From: Aquatica leii
Lineage: Eukaryota > Arthropoda > Insecta > Coleoptera > Lampyridae
Reading direction: 5' to 3'
Assembly: GCA_035610365.1 (NCBI GenBank)
Contig: CM069435.1
Coordinates: forward strand, 92,165,389-92,229,388
DNA length: 64,000 bases
Shown here: one piece after another, positions 45,681-56,676 of the stretch
Layout of the letters: the number at the start of each line of letters is the position of its first letter
Position numbering within the stretch: the first letter of the stretch is position 1
Notes under the pieces: generated by a model
Databases searched by the model: none
The model's input: only the letters and a program-made list of their open reading frames with translations
Told to the model about the DNA's origin: nothing
Made by a program: the position numbers and the translations under genes

Positions 45681-47748
45681 CCCAACCAACAGAAAAATGT
45701 CTCAAAGACGTCCCTGGGACATGTTGCGGATTAGTGAATGTCTCAAAGTCATCCTATTCTGGTCCTGTGTGTCCTAGAGACATTTATGAGACGTTTTTTT
45801 GTCACAACTGTGTGCATCCCTACGATGTCCTTGTAGAATATCATTGCGCATTCGCAACGGGACGTCCTTTTAGACGGCTGTAGGATATGTAGGAGGTAGT
45901 CATCCCACCCATTTTCTACATATTGAATTGGAAAAATATTTATACATAGCATATAGTAATTACGAGAGCTCGAGTACAGATTGTACTCTGTGGCTCGAGT
46001 GTGACTCAGCTAAACCAAGCTAAACGAAAAACAAGAATTGAGAAAAGAAATAGCAACTATGTCGATCGATACTTTCAATGCAACGTGTTGGGCGTGATAC
46101 GTTTTCTGTTGTTTAACTCCTAAGCTTTTAAGCAATGAGTTACTCGAGCTCTCGTAATTACTACTGTATATGTGTAATATTTTTAAATAATAATCCTAAT
46201 TACATTCAATTAAAATAAATTTAGACATTATTTCATTTTTTTATCTTCTAGATCCCGGCGTTCTTTGGACCTCTTTAGCCAGGTTTTTATACTTTCTTCC
46301 TGATGTTTTTTAAGTGGGGCCTGAAACAATGCAACTACGTAAGAAATGGTAATCGTCATGTAGAGTCGATAAAAAAGTTAATACAAAAAAATACATTTTT
46401 CTAAATTAAAGAATTGATAAATTGATACTTCTGGTTATTTTGTAGAATTATTGATTGATCTTTTTGACGATTCTATTATTGATTCAATCATTAGAGATGA
46501 TCGATTATAACCAGTCAAAAATTGTTGTTGAAATCGTTTTTAAAAATTTTCTTTGTGAACACGTCAGTTTTGCAAATTCATTAAAAATTTTTATACGTTT
46601 CGCATTTGCGTTTTATTAGAGGAATGTGGTGAAAACAAAATTAATTATTTTGTTTATTCCTAAACGTATTTTTTACTGCCTAACTAATTATTGTGGAAAC
46701 AGTAATAAAATACCAGAAATCCGCACACTAATCATAACTATGAACTAAGACGCTGTTACCAAGAAAGCGATAACGTTATAGCTTCTTAGTTAGATTAGCG
46801 ATTTTGTGCCTTATCGGTCATGTTGATTGATACTGTAAAGTCGACTCGTGTGTTACCGAAAGATTCCTGCCGTTTGACACAATTTTTTTGCATAAAATAA
46901 TTATTTTCAATTTACCGCATAGGTATGCGCGCGATGGGGTCTTAAATCACTATTATTAATAATTGTGACCTTTAGTTTCAATAAACTTTTTAGTAATTTT
47001 TAGTAATTCAAAATAATAATTACAAATGATTATTTTTATACATTATAAATAAATACAAGGTACCAAAAACTTACCAAATAAATTTTTTTATACACTAAAA
47101 CACCCAAAAAACGTTACATTATAAAATAAAGAACAGATAAATAAAGTAGTCAAAACACCAACAAAAACAAATACAAAGTGCAAACTGTGCAAACAGAGTG
47201 TACCACTTTGATATACCAAAGAAGAGTACGGGTGTTGAGTACCAGAGAACAAGAAGGAAAGTGGGCCCGCGCACTAAGTTTGCATTCGTCTCGTTGATGT
47301 GCGAAAACCGATTATCGGTGTGATTGAAGTGAATCACACACATCAACATCTTTAAAATATTTGTTATATCAAAAGAAAGATTAACCAGAGTAACAGAAAT
47401 TGATGGATGGATAATATTTATTTAACTGTCCTATATTTATATCATTGATTAATTTATCTTTATATATAATGAATGTGTAATCCTGTTCTAATTTTATTTG
47501 ATAAGTAATTATAAACATTCGCATTAAGTAACATGAAAATTCTTCTTTTCAATTTTTTTTAATTGGATTAAAAATATGAATTGACAAACGCTCAAATTTG
47601 TTTTCTCGCATAGCACATTGTACGTTCTTCATTGACATCCTGAGGATGTCCTAATAAAGACATCCTAAAGAGATCCGTTTTAAATCCCGGGATTTCAAGA
47701 CATCATTTGATAATAAAAACGTCACTGGGACGTCGTGTGATTACTGGG
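45681..47748. mobile_element. Non-autonomous DNA element 3 (CCCA...TGGG ends, AG target duplication)
   Basis: A 2068-bp insertion in BEL-2 RNase H, flanked by AG at 45679-45680 and 47749-47750. Joining the flanks with one AG restores the conserved RNase H frame. Termini are CCCAACCAACAG and, read inward from the right, CCCAGTAATCACAC, so only the outer bases match well. Both subterminal regions repeat GACGTCC, GACATCC and ATGTCC motifs (for example 45709, 45840s, 47640s, 47730). The middle (46200-47600) is AT-rich with no supported gene. It is structurally like elements 1 and 2. Confidence 0.68.
45956..46161. mobile_element. 206-bp MITE nested in element 3 (TA target duplication)
   Basis: Ends are a perfect 21-bp inverted repeat (GTAATTACGAGAGCTCGAGTA, given here by its core GTAATTACGAGAGCTCGAG). 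TA flanks both sides (45954-45955, 46162-46163), as for Tc1/mariner-type MITEs. It has no coding capacity. Confidence 0.65.
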
Positions 47749-47750
47749 AG

Positions 47751-48154
47751 ACTAGTTCTATTAAAAACGTATTATCCGGGCACGTATGTACATCTGAGAT
47801 ATATGCATGCACCGTAACGCACTGAAAACGCTATTAACTCCATAGATATTGAATCGCGAAGACTAATACATCGTGGTATTTTAAAACAATTTAAAATACA
47901 AAGTGAAGAAAGAAATTTTGACCATTCGTTACTTAAATCGACAGGTATCAAATCGTCCCAACCTAATTTCAATTGCCAGACCATGTGGATGGTTTGCTTG
48001 CTCTTCACAATTATTGGTTGCAAAAGACTAAGAGGATCATAAATGTGAGCTATCACTGAAAGCAAGTTTCGTTTGGTGTATTTCTGTGAACATTCTTTTA
48101 GGCAATATTTATACTGGAAATCATCGGAAACAGAATTCCAAGCAACACATAGAG
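47751..48154 (-). pseudogene. BEL-2 pol: RT-RNase H connection
   Basis: The minus strand shows AHIYDPLSLLQPIIVKSK and VWQLKLGWDD, the conserved BEL block after the RT palm, and then the start of RNase H (RYGACIYLR). A frame change occurs near 47770. It is cut on the right by the hAT element. Confidence 0.82.
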
Positions 48155-48419
48155 CAGCGGTCTTCAACCTTTTGTTAACCAAGGGACAGATATGTGTGTC
48201 TCTGTCGACCGACGGGTCGCAAAATGAAGAATATACAGATATATAGGTAGGTATGTATATGTCATATAAAATTTAATGTAGCTTAAGACTTTAGGTTAAG
48301 CTTAAGTTAGGCTTTTTGATGAGATTTTTTGCATTGCTTATTTTTACGAGTTTTTCAATGACTGGTCTTATCTTTGATGTAGCAATACGAAGACTATTTT
48401 CAAGGTGCTTTCAAACAGA

Positions 48420-49131
48420 GACATCATTTTCTGAGCATGAAATCGAATATTTGGAAATTTATTTTTGTCAATATATTTGGAGTAAAAATTAAAAAGTTGT
48501 ATTTTTGTTTTAATTCACTATTGCACTGCAGATCTAAGAGCTCCATCTGCAAATTTCCTGGAACATTTTTAACAGATACACTGAAAGGTATTGCGAATAA
48601 GTTGATTAAATTTACATTTTCTCTGAACTCCTAAAATCTCGAAGTAAATTCTTCCTATAAATTGTGGATATATATTTGTCTACCTCACTACAATTACAAG
48701 TTGACAAGTTCGGAAAGTGCGTCAAATCTTTTTTCTGAAGCTGCATTTTCCACAAATTGAGTTTAGATTTAAAAGATTTTATATTGTCATACAAGTTGTT
48801 TATAAAGTTTTCCTTGCCTTGTAGCCGCTTATTCAGCTCATTCAAATGCATAATCAGATCAGTTAGGAAACCAATATCATTAAGCAATTCTTAATCATCG
48901 AAGAAGGCAGTAGGTTTTTGCTTGCTAGCCAGAAACGCTTTTTCTTCTACTAAACCAACGAACGTCTGAGAAGTAAACAACATTCCCATACTCTGCATCA
49001 ATATCGGATAAGAACTTTTGAAATTCTTGGTGGTTAAGTTCTCGAAACCTAATAAAATTTACCAGTTTTATAATTTCTTTCATAACATGGTCAAATTTTA
49101 GTTTTTTGGTACATAATTTTGTTGATGTATA
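48420..49131 (-). pseudogene. hAT transposase, central and C-terminal fragments
   Basis: Blocks read in order on the minus strand: a KEIIKLVNFIRFRELNH-type segment (about 49070-49000), SDIDAEYGNV and VRWL, then FLTDLIMHLNELNKRLQGK (48612-48887) with LWKMQLQKKDLTHFPNL, and finally QMELLDLQCNSELK (about 48520-48560). These are the hallmark phrases of GTF2IRD2/SCAND3/ZBED-like hAT proteins. Frames change between blocks, so there is no functional product. Confidence 0.82.
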
Positions 49132-49135
49132 ATAC

Positions 49136-49523
49136 TGTTACAAATTATTAAAATAATAATAATAATATTATTAAAACTAATTTATTTAAACGACTAAAAA
49201 TATGTTTTACTTATAATAGAAATATGTACACTTGTAAATTAACCAAACTAATGAAATCTAATAATATTTAATAAAAACACTTACACTAATTAAGATAAGA
49301 TAAAGTCCGCGCGGATAGCTGCACAACTTGTTTACACTAAAATCACGTACAAGATTATTCTCTGTATATTTATGTACACACACGTGCTAACGACTTATTT
49401 ATTTCAACTTACACATTTGGAAATCCTTCTCGAGTGTTCCCTATCTTTCGGTATATCTTCTAGAAGATGGATAACAACTTCCAGAAGGCTCTTGAATTTG
49501 CAGATAACTTCTCGAACGTTTCA
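49136..49523 (-). repeat. gypsy-B-family LTR (388 bp)
   Basis: Minus strand starts TGAAACGTTCGAGAAG and ends TTTGTAACA. It shares long blocks with 59442-59917 (AGAGCCTTCT, TCTTCTAGAAGATATACCGA, AGTCGTTAGCACG, GTGTACATATTTCT). It lacks an internal segment of about 80 bp present in the gypsy-B LTR. Confidence 0.85.
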
Positions 49524-49620
49524 CTGTCCCTTTCTTAGGACTGTTCTGTCCCAGAACAAGAGACTGGATGCGACACCGGTAAAAAGGATCGTAGCGATAG
49601 CGGCAGCTTCCTCCATTTCG

Positions 49621-50163
49621 TCAACTTCCTTGACCATAAAAGTAACAGTCAATGGACTTTTCCTGACCCAATATTCTCCTTGATTGGTAACTACAGACCA
49701 ACACTTGAACGTCTGTTCCTCGGAAGACGACCTCTAACATGTTTCGAACCGTCCTTCAATTCAGTTGATCTAAGCCACAACCAAGCTTGGGTACTGCCAA
49801 TTTCTTAACATGGTGGAACTCCATTTCTCTCTTGAGGTTCCATAATGTTCGCCACAGATCTTTGTATAACGGCTTGACACGTGAGTATTTCTTGGTGACC
49901 AGATAGAAAACGAAGCGTCCGTCACCACGTAGTCCTAAAACTTTTCCGACTGCCGGTTGCTGTCTTCGTAATTCATCTAGCTGCCCAAACTTCTTTATAA
50001 ACACGATTGCAATCCCCCTGGACATGTCAAGATCCTCGCTCACGCAATGTGCGATGGCGTAATCTTTTTGTGTCTGGAACAGGTCTTGTTGTTCCTCGGT
50101 GGTAACTCCGAACCTAGCTTTTCCAGAACCTCCGTATAAGTTCATAAACTTCTCAAACTCCAA
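49621..50163 (-). pseudogene. OARD1/TARG1-like ADP-ribose hydrolase macrodomain, captured in gypsy; one premature stop
   Basis: The ORF opens at 50163, just after the integrase stop, and reads 135 residues to a TGA at 49756-49758. In-frame macrodomain sequence continues (VRNMLEVVFRGTDVQVLV) to another stop at 49621. The order is: AHCVSEDLDMSRGIAIVF (ADP-ribose-binding loop, as SEDxxMGxGIA), KKFG, FYLVTKK (the Lys of the TARG1 active site), then VPKLGCGLDQL (the Asp in GCGLD). Both residues known to be catalytic in human OARD1 are therefore present. Family members remove ADP-ribose from glutamate/aspartate on proteins. The premature stop sits where a Trp is expected. Placement between integrase and 3' LTR indicates that the retrotransposon carries it, not the host. 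Confidence 0.82.
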
Positions 50164-50450
50164 TTATTCGATTGGATTCCTGGTTCTGCTACTTATAACT
50201 CTGGTTTGGACCTGGACTTGCGTATTGTGGTTATCGCCAGCAAACGGGGCTAGACGATCGACGTGGACCACTTTTGCTGACCTCGCCATCCATGAAAGGA
50301 TTTGACTTAGAAACAATTTTTTCCGATACAATATAGCTCACCTAAAAAAAATTATCAACGAACTTTATTTTTGCAATAACAAAATATGAGTCAACTTTAA
50401 ACAGAGCTTAAACTCAAGTTATAGTAGTATATATATTTGGTCTCTGAAAT

Positions 50451-50687
50451 CTATACTGCTGCAACTGTAGTTAGTTGTTTCTTCAAGGTTTTTACTTTCT
50501 CAACCCGCATCTGACCCTCAATTCCGTCAAATTTGGCAGCGTGCTTTGTCTCGTAATGTTGTATTTTTTCATAACAGCAATCAAACACACGGGTTTTTCT
50601 TGAATATTTACAAATAAATACAAGTTTGTCCACTTTTCTTGAAAAACTCGCAGCAATTTTTTGTTTTCGACTCATATTTATAGCCAT
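50451..50687 (-). pseudogene. hAT transposase N-terminus (BED-like zinc finger)
   Basis: This starts MSRKQKI, followed by a finger with HYETKHAAKFDGIEG, the typical N-terminal phrase of GTF2IRD2/ZBED-type hAT proteins, and then VEKVKTLKKQL. The expected zinc cysteines are partly lost. It ends in a stop before the middle of the transposase; 50330-50450 is AT-rich with an acceptor-like TTTTTTTAG. Confidence 0.7.
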
Positions 50688-51064
50688 GAAAGTATAGTTT
50701 TATAATCTCGGTAGTTAATTCGCTACAAAGTACTGATTAGGTAATGTTGACCGCTAACGCCAAATGATCGTATACGATGTGCTCGGATCAGAAAACAAAC
50801 ATATTCCAATTGCAATGTGTTTATAAAACTAACATTAATGAAAATAAAACACGTGTATTCATAAGGATAAACGAGAAAATAAAGAATATAAGATCCATAA
50901 AAAATACGCAATGTACCTATAATAATTATGTAAAATAAATAATATAGAATATCAAACGGATGCAAAATTTAAACTTTTTATGTAGTTTATTCGTAATAGT
51001 TGCGGGCTGTAAAATAATGAAAAGCGGACCCACGGGCCGCTGGTTGAAGACGGCTGACCTAGAG

Positions 51065-52920
51065 TTTTGCAGTTCTCGCGTTCGCCCACTGGTACAGTAA
51101 AAAATGAATTTGAATGACTAGAAGATTAAAGTAATTCGGAATTGTTTGATGAGAATTTTCTAACCGGAAATCCTGCCTTGCCCAGAACTTCAAGAAGTTG
51201 AGAACGAATTTGGATAACTTCCTGCATGGTATCGCCACCTCTTAAAAGGTCATCCATGTAAAACGACGTTTTTAGTATATTAGAAGCTCGTGGTCAAATA
51301 ACTAGCAGTAACTGTGCCATAAGTAACTGTATTTAACCATTAAGTATCAATTGAAGCGGAAGGATTGTCGTGCCAAAGAACTAAATGAAATTTTCGTAAG
51401 AAAGGTTCAATGAGAATTTGTCTACAGGCTTTTTCTATATCTCCAATAAGCGAAATTTGATGCCTACAGAAACGTAAAAGATACAGGTCCTGTAATTTGG
51501 GTATCATTTAATGACACGCCTGGTTGTTAGTAAAAACGTTTTTACAACCGCGTGATGAGGTAAATAATATAGAGGTATTTGAGATGTACAACCATCAGTG
51601 TTTAGTGTGGTGATGCTAGAATTTACGAAAAACGAACTAATGTCAATTGAACTGAACAATTTAGACATGTGTCCTAAACGTAGATATTCGTGCATAAAAT
51701 TAAAGTATTCATGCCTCAAGCAAGGATCTTTTTGTAATCTTCTTTCTGAAGATATAAATCTATTAAGTGCTGTTTGGTTAGAGTTTCCCAATTGAAACAA
51801 TTTAAAATTAAATGGAATTGAGACAACAAATCTGCCACTAGCATCGGTTCGGACAGTTTTACTAAAATACATTTCACAAAAGCGTTCTGATGGAGACAAT
51901 AATGAAAGTTTATTTTTTGGAGTTACTTCTTTTATTTGTCAAAATTTGATTCACTACATATTAGAGAAGGTTCATATAAGGAAAGATGAGTGTTTGTTAC
52001 TTTCGTTTCTTTTTTCCTAAAGACAAAACGATGTTTCAAGGAATATTTATTAACCTTCTTTCAAAACTAACGTTTGGTAAAGTTTCAGTTATCTTAGGGA
52101 TAATTAAACATTGAAGATTAGTCTTATATTTTGAATGACAAGATCTGATTTCTACAGTAGCAATACTGTTTACTTGTGAACCACTTGAGTTAATGCCCAT
52201 AACAGTAGAATAAAAAGTTTTCTTGGATAATTGAAGCTTATCAACAAAAAATTCGGTTATAAAAGATTGTTGACTCGCGTAGTCTAAAACACATATTGCG
52301 TTGAACCATTTATATTTACCCTTGGCTCTTACTACAGCTGTAGCTAGTAATACTTGAGCGTTTAATTGAACACATGGGAGCGACGTTTGATTAGGAAAAA
52401 TTGAACTTGTTCCTTCAGAAGAAGTCAATGAATTTTCAAACACTCCAGTTTCATTTTTGGAAGAACCAGTCGAAAGAGGTTTTTCTTTTTTGAAATGAAG
52501 CAGGCTGTTGTGCTTTTTATGACATTTGACGCACGTTACCTTTGAATGACACGGAAGATTGTCGTGATGACGTAAACAATTTTGTTATTTTACTGTCATA
52601 TCACATACAATTTTTGACAATGATTTAAAAAATGATTTGAACCGCACAAGGGACATTAAGAAGTTTTGTTACTTGTCATGACAAATGTTTGTCTTGCTTT
52701 AGGAGGTTTAAACCGTTGAACACATTGATTGTTAGTAGATGTTTTCAAACTATACCCTGGGCTAGCAAAAGATTGATTAATTTCAATTTCCTCAAGAAGC
52801 AAACAACGTTGTTTAAGAAAAGCGTTCATTTCTTTAAATGTAAGAATAGCCTTTGGTTTAACTTCGCCAAATTTTTGTCTTGTGTTTGGATCAAATTCGT
52901 CCATTAGAATGTGACAAAAC
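51065..52920 (-). pseudogene. BEL-2 gag C-part, protease and reverse transcriptase (broken)
   Basis: 52656-52904: gag segment (MDEFDPNTRQKFGE), with degraded Cys/His knuckles at 52500-52640. 52036-52443: protease (VLDYASQQSFITEF, where the usual DSASQ has become DYASQ, then VMGINSSGSQVN). 51504-51899: N-terminal RT block (FCEMYFSKTVRTDASGRFVV, in part). 51090-51500: RT palm with the box read as FYMDDLL near 51255. Frame changes occur between all blocks. It is bounded on the left by the hAT element and on the right by the THAP-type element. Confidence 0.82.
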
Positions 52921-53958
52921 TACCAGCATTGAGTAATAATTTAAGAAGAGGCGCAACTAGTGTGTTAAAAATCGTACTGTAGTTTTATCTCTCTTGTTTC
53001 TCTTTTTTTTTACCCGTCTGTACCCCCTCTTTTCATAAACTAATAGGCTAAGACCTGCTGCCATCTGCAAAATCGTGGTTTCTATTTTGCGAACTTACTT
53101 ATTTCTTATGAAGTACCAGTTAGAACCTTTTGTTATATTTGTGTTTACTTTACCGTTTACCTGTTCAAAACAGGTTAATATCATAAACAATAGCTTGTAT
53201 TGTTATGACACAACTCAATGTCAAATAAACTTAAACAATATCATGCTTTATATTTAAGAAAACAAAAAAATATGTATATTCAAATATTTATTTATTTTTG
53301 TAAAATATAAATCGAATACATAGAAATAACTGAAACAATGGAAATTAAATTAAAAGAAAATTGTTATGGGGATTTATTGTTATTATTCGTCAATTTTTAA
53401 AATTATTCAAATTACCAGTCCACCAATAATAAATTATAAAACTTATAAAAAGTTAAGATTACAAAAAGTTTTTTAACTTACATTTTTTCGAACAATCTCA
53501 AATCTAAAAATTTGTAACTAGATAATTAAAAAATGTAAGTTTTACAAAATGTTAAATGTTAATTATTTTAAAAAAGGAAGATGGTGCAATTTAGAAACAA
53601 ATATAAAAAAATTTAAGTTTAAAATCGTAATTGAAATTGGTTTGCTAGTTCAACAAAAAATGATTTGATATTTTAATATAAATGAACTGTAGTAATTGAA
53701 GAATTTCTCAAAGAATAATTGACCAATTAATCCTTTAAAAGGATTTTTGACGGAGAATCCATTTGTATCACTATGTTGCGTAGTTTAGTCAAAACTTAAC
53801 GGCTTGACGAATTTGAGAACACACTGTGGTCGTTCCGATATCTTCAAAATATTATAGGACGTATCTTCAACTATAAAACATATATTAAAAAAATTACGTA
53901 TTATTGCTTGTCTACTTATACCTTCGTTTAGTGAACTGGAGCTGTAGAAAGAATAAAT

Positions 53959-54074
53959 TTATTCGTCTTCACGATCGTCATCCATAAATAACAATCGACG
54001 TTTTCTTCCATATGTTTGAGAAACTACTACATTTGAGTATCTTAGGTTGATGTTCATATCAACAATTACAGCTT
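53959..54074 (-). pseudogene. C-terminal exon within the third THAP-type element
   Basis: After an acceptor TTTTTTACAG the minus strand reads EAVIVDMNINLRYSN, then RKRRLLFMDDDREDE and a stop, 38 codons. The border and open frame suggest a real terminal exon of the element's gene. I do not recognise the family. Confidence 0.4.
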
Positions 54075-55621
54075 CTGTAAAAAATTATACTAAATAAGCC
54101 CAAAAAGTAAAAAAAAATTAAGTTGTTAGTATTTTAAAAATAAAGTTTTGAAAATGCAATTAGTATTAGTATTTTCAAAATTTTTGCGATTTTTGTAAAA
54201 ATATTTTATGTATTGTTAGATTTGTATTGAAGTGCTTTCAGCATGCTAAAATAAACATAAAAGAATTTTGTTTATAATTTTTTTTATTTTATTAAAAACT
54301 AAGTATTTATTAGACAAGGTGCTAAAGAAATGCGGCCCTAACATTTACATAAACGATATTTTTATTCGACATATGCCAACATCAACAAAAAACATTTAAA
54401 GCAATGGCCAGAGCGATTATGCAATTACGATGAATCGATCATTATGCAAAATAATGATCGCGATATCGAGCGTCTGTACAATAACGATCGCAATCATTGA
54501 TTGCTTATAAAATAACAATTGCGGTTGTGGAAAAGAAATTAATACTTTTAATTGTCGCATAAACAAATAAGACTAATATAACACTATAATATTTACTTTA
54601 ATAAATGTATAATAAACTTTAAGTATGCAGGTAGTTCACGGAAAATCGTAAAATTTTGTAGGTAAATAACCCCTTTGCTCTTTTCCTCGTAAGAATTTTA
54701 AACCACATACAGATTTTTTAATGAAAAGTAACATGAATTTAAACATTGAATTATATTTTTTTTGTTTACAGAAATTTAACAATGCATTCTTTTCAAAGAG
54801 AATTAGAAAACTCTTCTAGGAAAGAACGTTTGTAAAATTTGTGTCACACATTCAGCATTTAGGGAAAAACCTAGATTTATATAAACACCAAGGTAAATCA
54901 TAAAAACACAGGAAGTTAAAAACAATAAGCATTAACTACAAATGACAATACGTATTTGAAAAGAATTGCAAATTTATTTTTAATTCATAAATCTTATGTT
55001 TGAGACAAATATCAACACGAGTTATGACTAATTACTCAACAATCTTTTCAGGGTCAATTTCAAATAGAAACATTTAATTTACGAAAGAACGACATTTATT
55101 TTTTAATATGTTGTTTATTAATGCTTTAAACTATTTGTTCGTAAGTTTGCATCAGAATTCAAATAGCACGTCATGTCGAAAAAAAACATCACAGTAGTAT
55201 CTATTTTCTGTGAATTTTTGTAAATATATATATTTTTTTAATCTAAATATGAATAAATTTTAATTAATTTATTGTTTAGAAACAATATTAAAAAATACTT
55301 AGATATGTTGATTTTCAATACTCCAAACGTTATTGTATCCCGGAAAACGAAAATCGAATGTTTATGGCTAGATTTATGACTAACTTTACACGAGCGACTT
55401 TTTAGCAACAGTCGATTACTAATTAATTCTAAATACCATGATTGCGATCATTGATCGTGGAAAGTAATAGCGATCTCAGCAACTGATTTACAGTAATTAT
55501 TTTAAGTTATTGTACAATTAAGTGCAACAAGAAGAAGAAGAATCCGGACAAGGAGATTCTCCGATGCTAATTTAAACCATTTTTAAACGTTTGGTAGAAA
55601 AAAAAATTTAAAAATATTTAC

Positions 55622-55892
55622 CTGATTGAAGGTGTAGAACAAGAACTGCAGTGTGTTTAAAATTTCCTTTTGTTGTTATACATTATCTACGAAGATGCTT
55701 CTCACAAATCTTCTTTTGTTTTAAATCTTCCAAGTCCATTGTGGCAATGTTTATATTTCCACAGTTTTTCTAACATTCTTTAGCACGCACTTTATCACTA
55801 ATATAAAACTTAAGAAAACTAGTACCTTTGTTTTCGGTATTATTATTTTCACAATTAATATAAACACAACCGTGATCTGTAACTTTTCCCAT
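55622..55892 (-). pseudogene. THAP-domain exon within the third THAP-type element
   Basis: Starts MGKVTDHGCVYINC (first Cys pair), passes an in-frame stop where the basic region should continue, then ICEKHL closes the C2CH zinc site. It ends at a GTAAAT donor. The spacing fits a THAP finger, which binds transposon ends. The in-frame stop (near 55772) makes it a pseudogene. Confidence 0.6.
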
Positions 55893-56164
55893 TTTAAAAA
55901 TAAATCAATAATATATTTACACTTAAACTAAACAAAAGTTCAAACAAACATTACTACTACCAGAATTTCAAAAATCGTATCGCAATGTTAACCCAAGAAA
56001 AACTTTCAATTCAATTCCGAAGTTTACAAGTCGACAGACACGCAAGAACTGAAAAATCTCGATCCAATACGAACGTAGCGACCTCTATATCTCGATCCAA
56101 GCAGTCGATACGATATTGCCCCTTAAGTTGCATTTCTTCTTACATTTATTATTCAATGCTACCA

Positions 56165-56672
56165 GTGAACCCTCGACATCGATATTAAGATTTTGTAAAG
56201 CGCGAACATTTTTTGTTAGTTCATCGTATAATGATCGAAACTCGGTTGCATTTTCTTTTACTAGCGGTTTTAAATCGAACATATTTTTGACGTGCTTTTG
56301 AAATAAAATTTTAGGGTTATTAAATCGTTCGCACAAAAGATCAAAACCAATTATATAATTTTCCAGTCTTTTGGCGTTGATGTTAGGGACATTGTTATTA
56401 TTGTGCACTAGCGACACAAAGGTTTCATAAAACGCTGCAAAATCACACAGATTTCCGTCAAAATTAGGAATTTGAATTTTAGGTAATTTAGCATTTGCCG
56501 TATTATTAAATGTAGTACTTTCTGTATTTGCATTTGTTTGATTCAATTGCATTGATTTATTTTGAAAAATAGTCGCTTGTCTACAAAGTTTTATAAATCG
56601 AGTGTTAAAATCATAACATCGAAATTCAGAAGAATTTATTTCTAAAGCATTTTGTTTTATAGTAACGTTATT
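56165..56672 (-). pseudogene. BEL-2 gag, core
   Basis: The minus strand reads LPKIQIPNFDGNL, FYETFVSLVHNN, LLCERFNN, QKHVKNMFDL and VRALQNLNIDVEGSL, the BEL gag core (DUF1759-like). This block is uninterrupted. It is bounded on the right by the solo LTR and on the left by the third THAP-type element. Confidence 0.83.
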
Positions 56673-56676
56673 GTAT

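Larger units (their letters stand above)
49136..50325 (-). mobile_element. Truncated gypsy-B-family copy (integrase tail, macrodomain ORF, 3' LTR)
   Basis: A 1.19-kb insertion inside the hAT transposase. In minus-strand order it holds the integrase C-terminus (about 50170-50325, with KVVHVDRLAPF), a macrodomain ORF (49621-50163), the polypurine tract AAGAAAGGGACAG, and one LTR (49136-49523) homologous to the gypsy-B LTR at 59442. The 5' LTR, gag and most of pol are missing. ATAC flanks both ends (49132-49135, 50326-50329), and counting it once restores the conserved hAT frame. A 5'-truncated LTR element with a clean target duplication is unusual. Confidence 0.82.
48155..51056 (-). mobile_element. 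hAT DNA transposon (GTF2IRD2/ZBED-type), defective
   Basis: Ends are CAGCGGTCTTCAACC on the left and GGTTGAAGACGGCTG on the right (15 bp, one mismatch). The 8-bp target duplication is ACATAGAG/ACCTAGAG (48147-48154, 51057-51064; one mismatch), typical of hAT. Minus-strand coding remnants include the BED-like N-terminus and central and C-terminal transposase blocks. A stretch of the transposase between them is absent. A truncated gypsy copy is nested at 49136-50325. Confidence 0.88.
52926..56159 (-). mobile_element. Third THAP-type DNA element, 3.2 kb (TACCA target duplication)
   Basis: The ends are an imperfect inverted repeat of about 34 bp beginning GCATTGARTAATAA. TACCA flanks it at 52921-52925 and 56160-56164, and counting it once rejoins BEL-2 gag. 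Minus-strand exons encode a THAP-like domain (55622-55892) and a short C-terminal exon (53959-54074). The rest (53000-53950 and 54080-55600) is strongly AT-rich without a supported gene, so the transposase core is missing or unrecognisable. Short palindromes around GATCATT cluster at 54420-54520 and 55430-55490. A 5-bp duplication is not the 8 bp usual for P elements, so the superfamily is open. Confidence 0.7.
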
